In this document: positions 61,889-64,000 of the stretch, piece after piece
How the letters are laid out: every line of letters begins with the position of its first letter
Numbering within the stretch: the first letter of the stretch is position 1
NCBI GenBank assembly: GCA_964346245.1
Contig: CAYFUF010000003.1
Span: 1 to 64,000, forward strand
Length of the DNA stretch: 64,000 bases
Direction: 5' to 3'
From: CAYFUF01 sp964346245
GTDB lineage: Bacteria > Bacillota > Clostridia > Tissierellales > Peptoniphilaceae
The notes under the pieces: generated by a model
Told to the model about the DNA's origin: nothing
Databases searched by the model: none
The model's input: only the letters and a program-made list of their open reading frames with translations
Position numbers and translations under genes: made by a program

Positions 61889-62869
61889 TTACCAACGTTT
61901 AATGATATGGGTATCTACGATCTTTGGACCCATACTTCCTTCTTTTTCAATCATGTCCATTAAGAGCAAGACGGCATTGGCGCCTAATTCCTTAACATGG
62001 ATATCGACAGTCGATAGCTGGTTTTGGAACATCAAGCCTAACTCCGAGTCATTGAAACCAATGGCGAGCAGCGGTCTATCCTTCTCGTGAGCCTTCTGTA
62101 GTATGCCGATAGCGAGAAGGTCATCCGTTGATGCCACCGCTGTATAATTTCCTGTAATCAGGTCATCAGCAATGAGATAGCCACTTTCTGTGGTGAAGTC
62201 GCCGAAATAGAGGTCAGACTCTTCATAGGCAATTTCATGTTCTTCCATTGCCCGACGAAAGCCTTGCAAGCGATCGTTAGTCACCACGTATTCCTTAGCA
62301 CCAGCAACGAAGGCAATCCGTTCGTGTCCTTCTTCGATGAGATATGACGTTGCTAAATACATTGCCTTCTCATTATCATTATCCACATAGAGAAAATTCC
62401 TGCCTCTAGGGTTGCCAACTACTACAGTAGGGATTCCATTGTTCTCTAGATAATCCAGGGCTCTGTCATTCTCGGTAACCGATAGTTTGATAACACCATC
62501 GATTTTGTTGCTCTCCACCAGTTTTCTTACTTGTTCTTCCTCCTCTTTCCTACCAGTAAAGGCAAGAATGAGGTCCTTTTCGTGGTTATCCAGCTCTGTA
62601 GCAATAGCGTCAATAATATCAACGAAATAGGTGTTCCCTAAGGAAGATGTTGGACTTCTGTCCACAACCACACACACGGTGTCTGTTGCTGCCTTGGCTA
62701 GGGCTTGCGCATTATAGTTCGGCCGGTAACCAGTCTTACTTATTGCTTCCCTAACCCGCTGAACCGTACTCTCTTTAACAATATCGGATCCCGACACTAC
62801 TCGAGATACCGTCGAAATGCTTACACCTGCTAAGTTAGCCACTTCTCTAATGGTTACTTTTCTTTTCAT
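61889..62869 (-). CDS. LacI-family regulator, sugar operon type
   Basis: About 326 residues: helix-turn-helix TIREVANLAGVSISTVSRVVS and hinge, then an effector domain with TSSLGNTYF and ASTDDLLAIGI. It starts 46 bases after the MsmX-type ATPase gene, so it probably controls a maltodextrin or other glucan-uptake set upstream beyond the window. ATG 62869 is preferred; the frame from 62992 overlaps the ATPase gene and has no family match in the first 41 residues. Confidence 0.88.
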   Translation of the reverse strand: MKRKVTIREVANLAGVSISTVSRVVSGSDIVKESTVQRVREAISKTGYRPNYNAQALAKAATDTVCVVVDRSPTSSLGNTYFVDIIDAIATELDNHEKDLILAFTGRKEEEEQVRKLVESNKIDGVIKLSVTENDRALDYLENNGIPTVVVGNPRGRNFLYVDNDNEKAMYLATSYLIEEGHERIAFVAGAKEYVVTNDRLQGFRRAMEEHEIAYEESDLYFGDFTTESGYLIADDLITGNYTAVASTDDLLAIGILQKAHEKDRPLLAIGFNDSELGLMFQNQLSTVDIHVKELGANAVLLLMDMIEKEGSMGPKIVDTHIIKRW

Positions 62870-62915
62870 TGCAAGCTCTTTTCTACTCGTTAACCTTACC
62901 TCTTCCCAGGTAAGA

Positions 62916-64000
62916 TTAATTGATTCGCTGAGTGGTTTCGCCATCAAAGAAATGAAGAGCTTCTGGGTCAAAGGTAAAGTTGTGGGACTCATCTACAGCA
63001 TACTCAAAGTGACCAGGTTGGCTGATAACGAGTTCCGTGCCATCCTTCATCTGAGTATAAAGAAGTTGCTCTTTACCCAACATCTCGATGACATCAATAT
63101 TGGTATTGATCGAGCTTTCCTCTGCCTTATGGGCGAGAAAACGCTCAGAACGGATACCAAGGTAAACTGGCTTCCCTTCATAATCCTTTAAAATTTCCTG
63201 GGTCGTTGCCGCTGGTACAACATCAATCAATCCAGATTCATTGACGAAGTGACCATTTTTCATACTTCCCTTGATGATGTTCATCGTTGGAGAACCAATG
63301 AAGCCTGCAACAAAGAGGTTTTCCGGTCTGTTGTAGAATTCCTCAGGTTTACCAACCTGTTGAATGATACCTTGATCCAGTAGAACAATCTTGGTTGCCA
63401 TCGTCATTGCCTCGGTCTGGTCATGAGTAACATAGATCGAAGTCGTTTCCAGTTGCTTGTGCAAGCGGACAAGCTCGACCCGCATGTGCTCACGAAGCTT
63501 AGCATCTAGGTTGGACAAGGGCTCATCCATCAGGAAGACAGCTGGTTTGCGCACCATTGCCCGGCCCAAAGCAACTCTCTGCCTTTGACCACCTGAAATG
63601 TCGGAAGGACGCGAGTACAGATAGTCAGAAATCTGTAGGGTTTCTGCTGCTTCCATTACCCTGTCATGAATAACTTCTTTTCTTTCCTTCTTCATTTTTA
63701 ATGCGAAGGCCATATTATCGTAGACCGTCATATGAGGATAAAGAGCGTAGGATTGGAATACCATGGCAATATCCCTATCTTTGGGCTCTACCTTATTCAT
63801 TAGCTTATCATCGAAGTAGAGTTCGCCTTCTGTGATTGAGTTGAGCCCAGCTATCATTCTCAATAGGGTTGATTTACCACAACCTGATGGGCCAAGGATG
63901 ACACAGAAATCTTGGTCGTCTATCTCTAAATCAATATGGCGGATAGTGAACTTTTCTCTGCCTTCATATTTCTTTCCTAAATTATTTAACGTAACTTTCA
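62916..64000 (-). CDS. msmX: Sugar ABC transporter ATPase, MsmX/UgpC type (start 1 base outside)
   Basis: Translating the minus strand from the window end gives MKVTLNNLGKKYEG if the A of ATG lies at 64001, so only one base is missing. About 361 residues: Walker A GPSGCGKST, Q-loop FQSYALYPHMTV, signature SGGQRQRVALG, Walker B VFLMDEPLSNLD and the C-terminal TOBE/OB regulatory domain. MsmX-type ATPases energise several sugar (maltodextrin, multi-sugar) importers. It is followed by a LacI-type regulator. Confidence 0.95.
   Translation of the reverse strand, partial: KVTLNNLGKKYEGREKFTIRHIDLEIDDQDFCVILGPSGCGKSTLLRMIAGLNSITEGELYFDDKLMNKVEPKDRDIAMVFQSYALYPHMTVYDNMAFALKMKKERKEVIHDRVMEAAETLQISDYLYSRPSDISGGQRQRVALGRAMVRKPAVFLMDEPLSNLDAKLREHMRVELVRLHKQLETTSIYVTHDQTEAMTMATKIVLLDQGIIQQVGKPEEFYNRPENLFVAGFIGSPTMNIIKGSMKNGHFVNESGLIDVVPAATTQEILKDYEGKPVYLGIRSERFLAHKAEESSINTNIDVIEMLGKEQLLYTQMKDGTELVISQPGHFEYAVDESHNFTFDPEALHFFDGETTQRIN

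Overview
The window reads as a chromosome segment of a low-to-moderate G+C, Gram-positive, anaerobe-type member of the Bacillota, most like the Clostridia/Tissierellia side of the phylum. The evidence is the glycogen operon with both GlgC and GlgD, an FHA-SEDS-PBP cell-wall cluster, CcpA with Ser46-type HPr, a pheST T-box leader, KtrAB, MutS2, RecX, DUF1292 and YtxH. No sporulation gene is visible, even in places where Bacillus carries one (beside glmU-prs-pth-mfd). The genus cannot be fixed from the sequence alone. Almost everything is core genome on the minus strand; only recX with its GIY-YIG partner, nadK and murC are on the plus strand. I see no prophage, insertion sequence, CRISPR array, tRNA or rRNA.

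Layout, low to high coordinates. 1-3.7 kb: lysS (cut by the window edge) and greA behind a consensus promoter, then CYTH, metallophosphoesterase and YdbC genes. 3.8-4.8 kb: recX and a GIY-YIG gene on the plus strand, ended by a two-way terminator. 4.8-9.4 kb: an RluA-type pseudouridine synthase, an OmpR-type regulator, a sensor kinase and an unrecognised 60-kDa-class lipoprotein, overlapping or abutting in one operon. 9.5-15.8 kb: a small P-loop protein, a His/Asp-rich DUF1292 protein, pepD, a cytoplasmic parvulin, cvfB, yitT, and a ptsH-ccpA pair preceded by a catabolite-operator-like site. 16-17.3 kb: DUF948 and YtxH genes (with a 100-N assembly gap in a repeat) and a probable 6S RNA. 17.4-22.3 kb: nadK, degV, and the PBP-SEDS-FHA cluster.

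22.4-29.8 kb is a glycogen operon, glgC-glgD-glgA-pullulanase-phosphohexomutase. 30.2-35.7 kb is a glycolytic operon with two tandem GAPDH genes, pgk, tpiA and eno. 35.9-43.2 kb has the Bacillus-like order glmU-prs-pth-mfd plus a PrsA-type lipoprotein. The glmU gene lacks a recognisable uridyltransferase domain although its acetyltransferase half looks intact. murC is divergent from it. 44.8-57.4 kb is a long operon led by a Phe T-box: pheS, pheT, zapA, a U32 protein, mutS2, argS, a membrane protein and a TPR protein. 57.5-60.4 kb: ktrB, ktrA and a TrmH-type methyltransferase. 60.5-61.9 kb: infC-rpmI-rplT behind a consensus promoter, an attenuator hairpin and a probable AUU start codon. 61.9-64 kb: a LacI-type regulator and an MsmX-type sugar ABC ATPase that runs to the window end.

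Taken together the window covers central carbon storage and glycolysis, their likely control by CcpA/HPr, cell-wall precursor and septum synthesis, and translation genes. The observations I rate highest are the shortened glmU, the kinase-linked lipoprotein, the Asp-to-Val change in the second GAPDH, the infC leader, and the 6S RNA gene.
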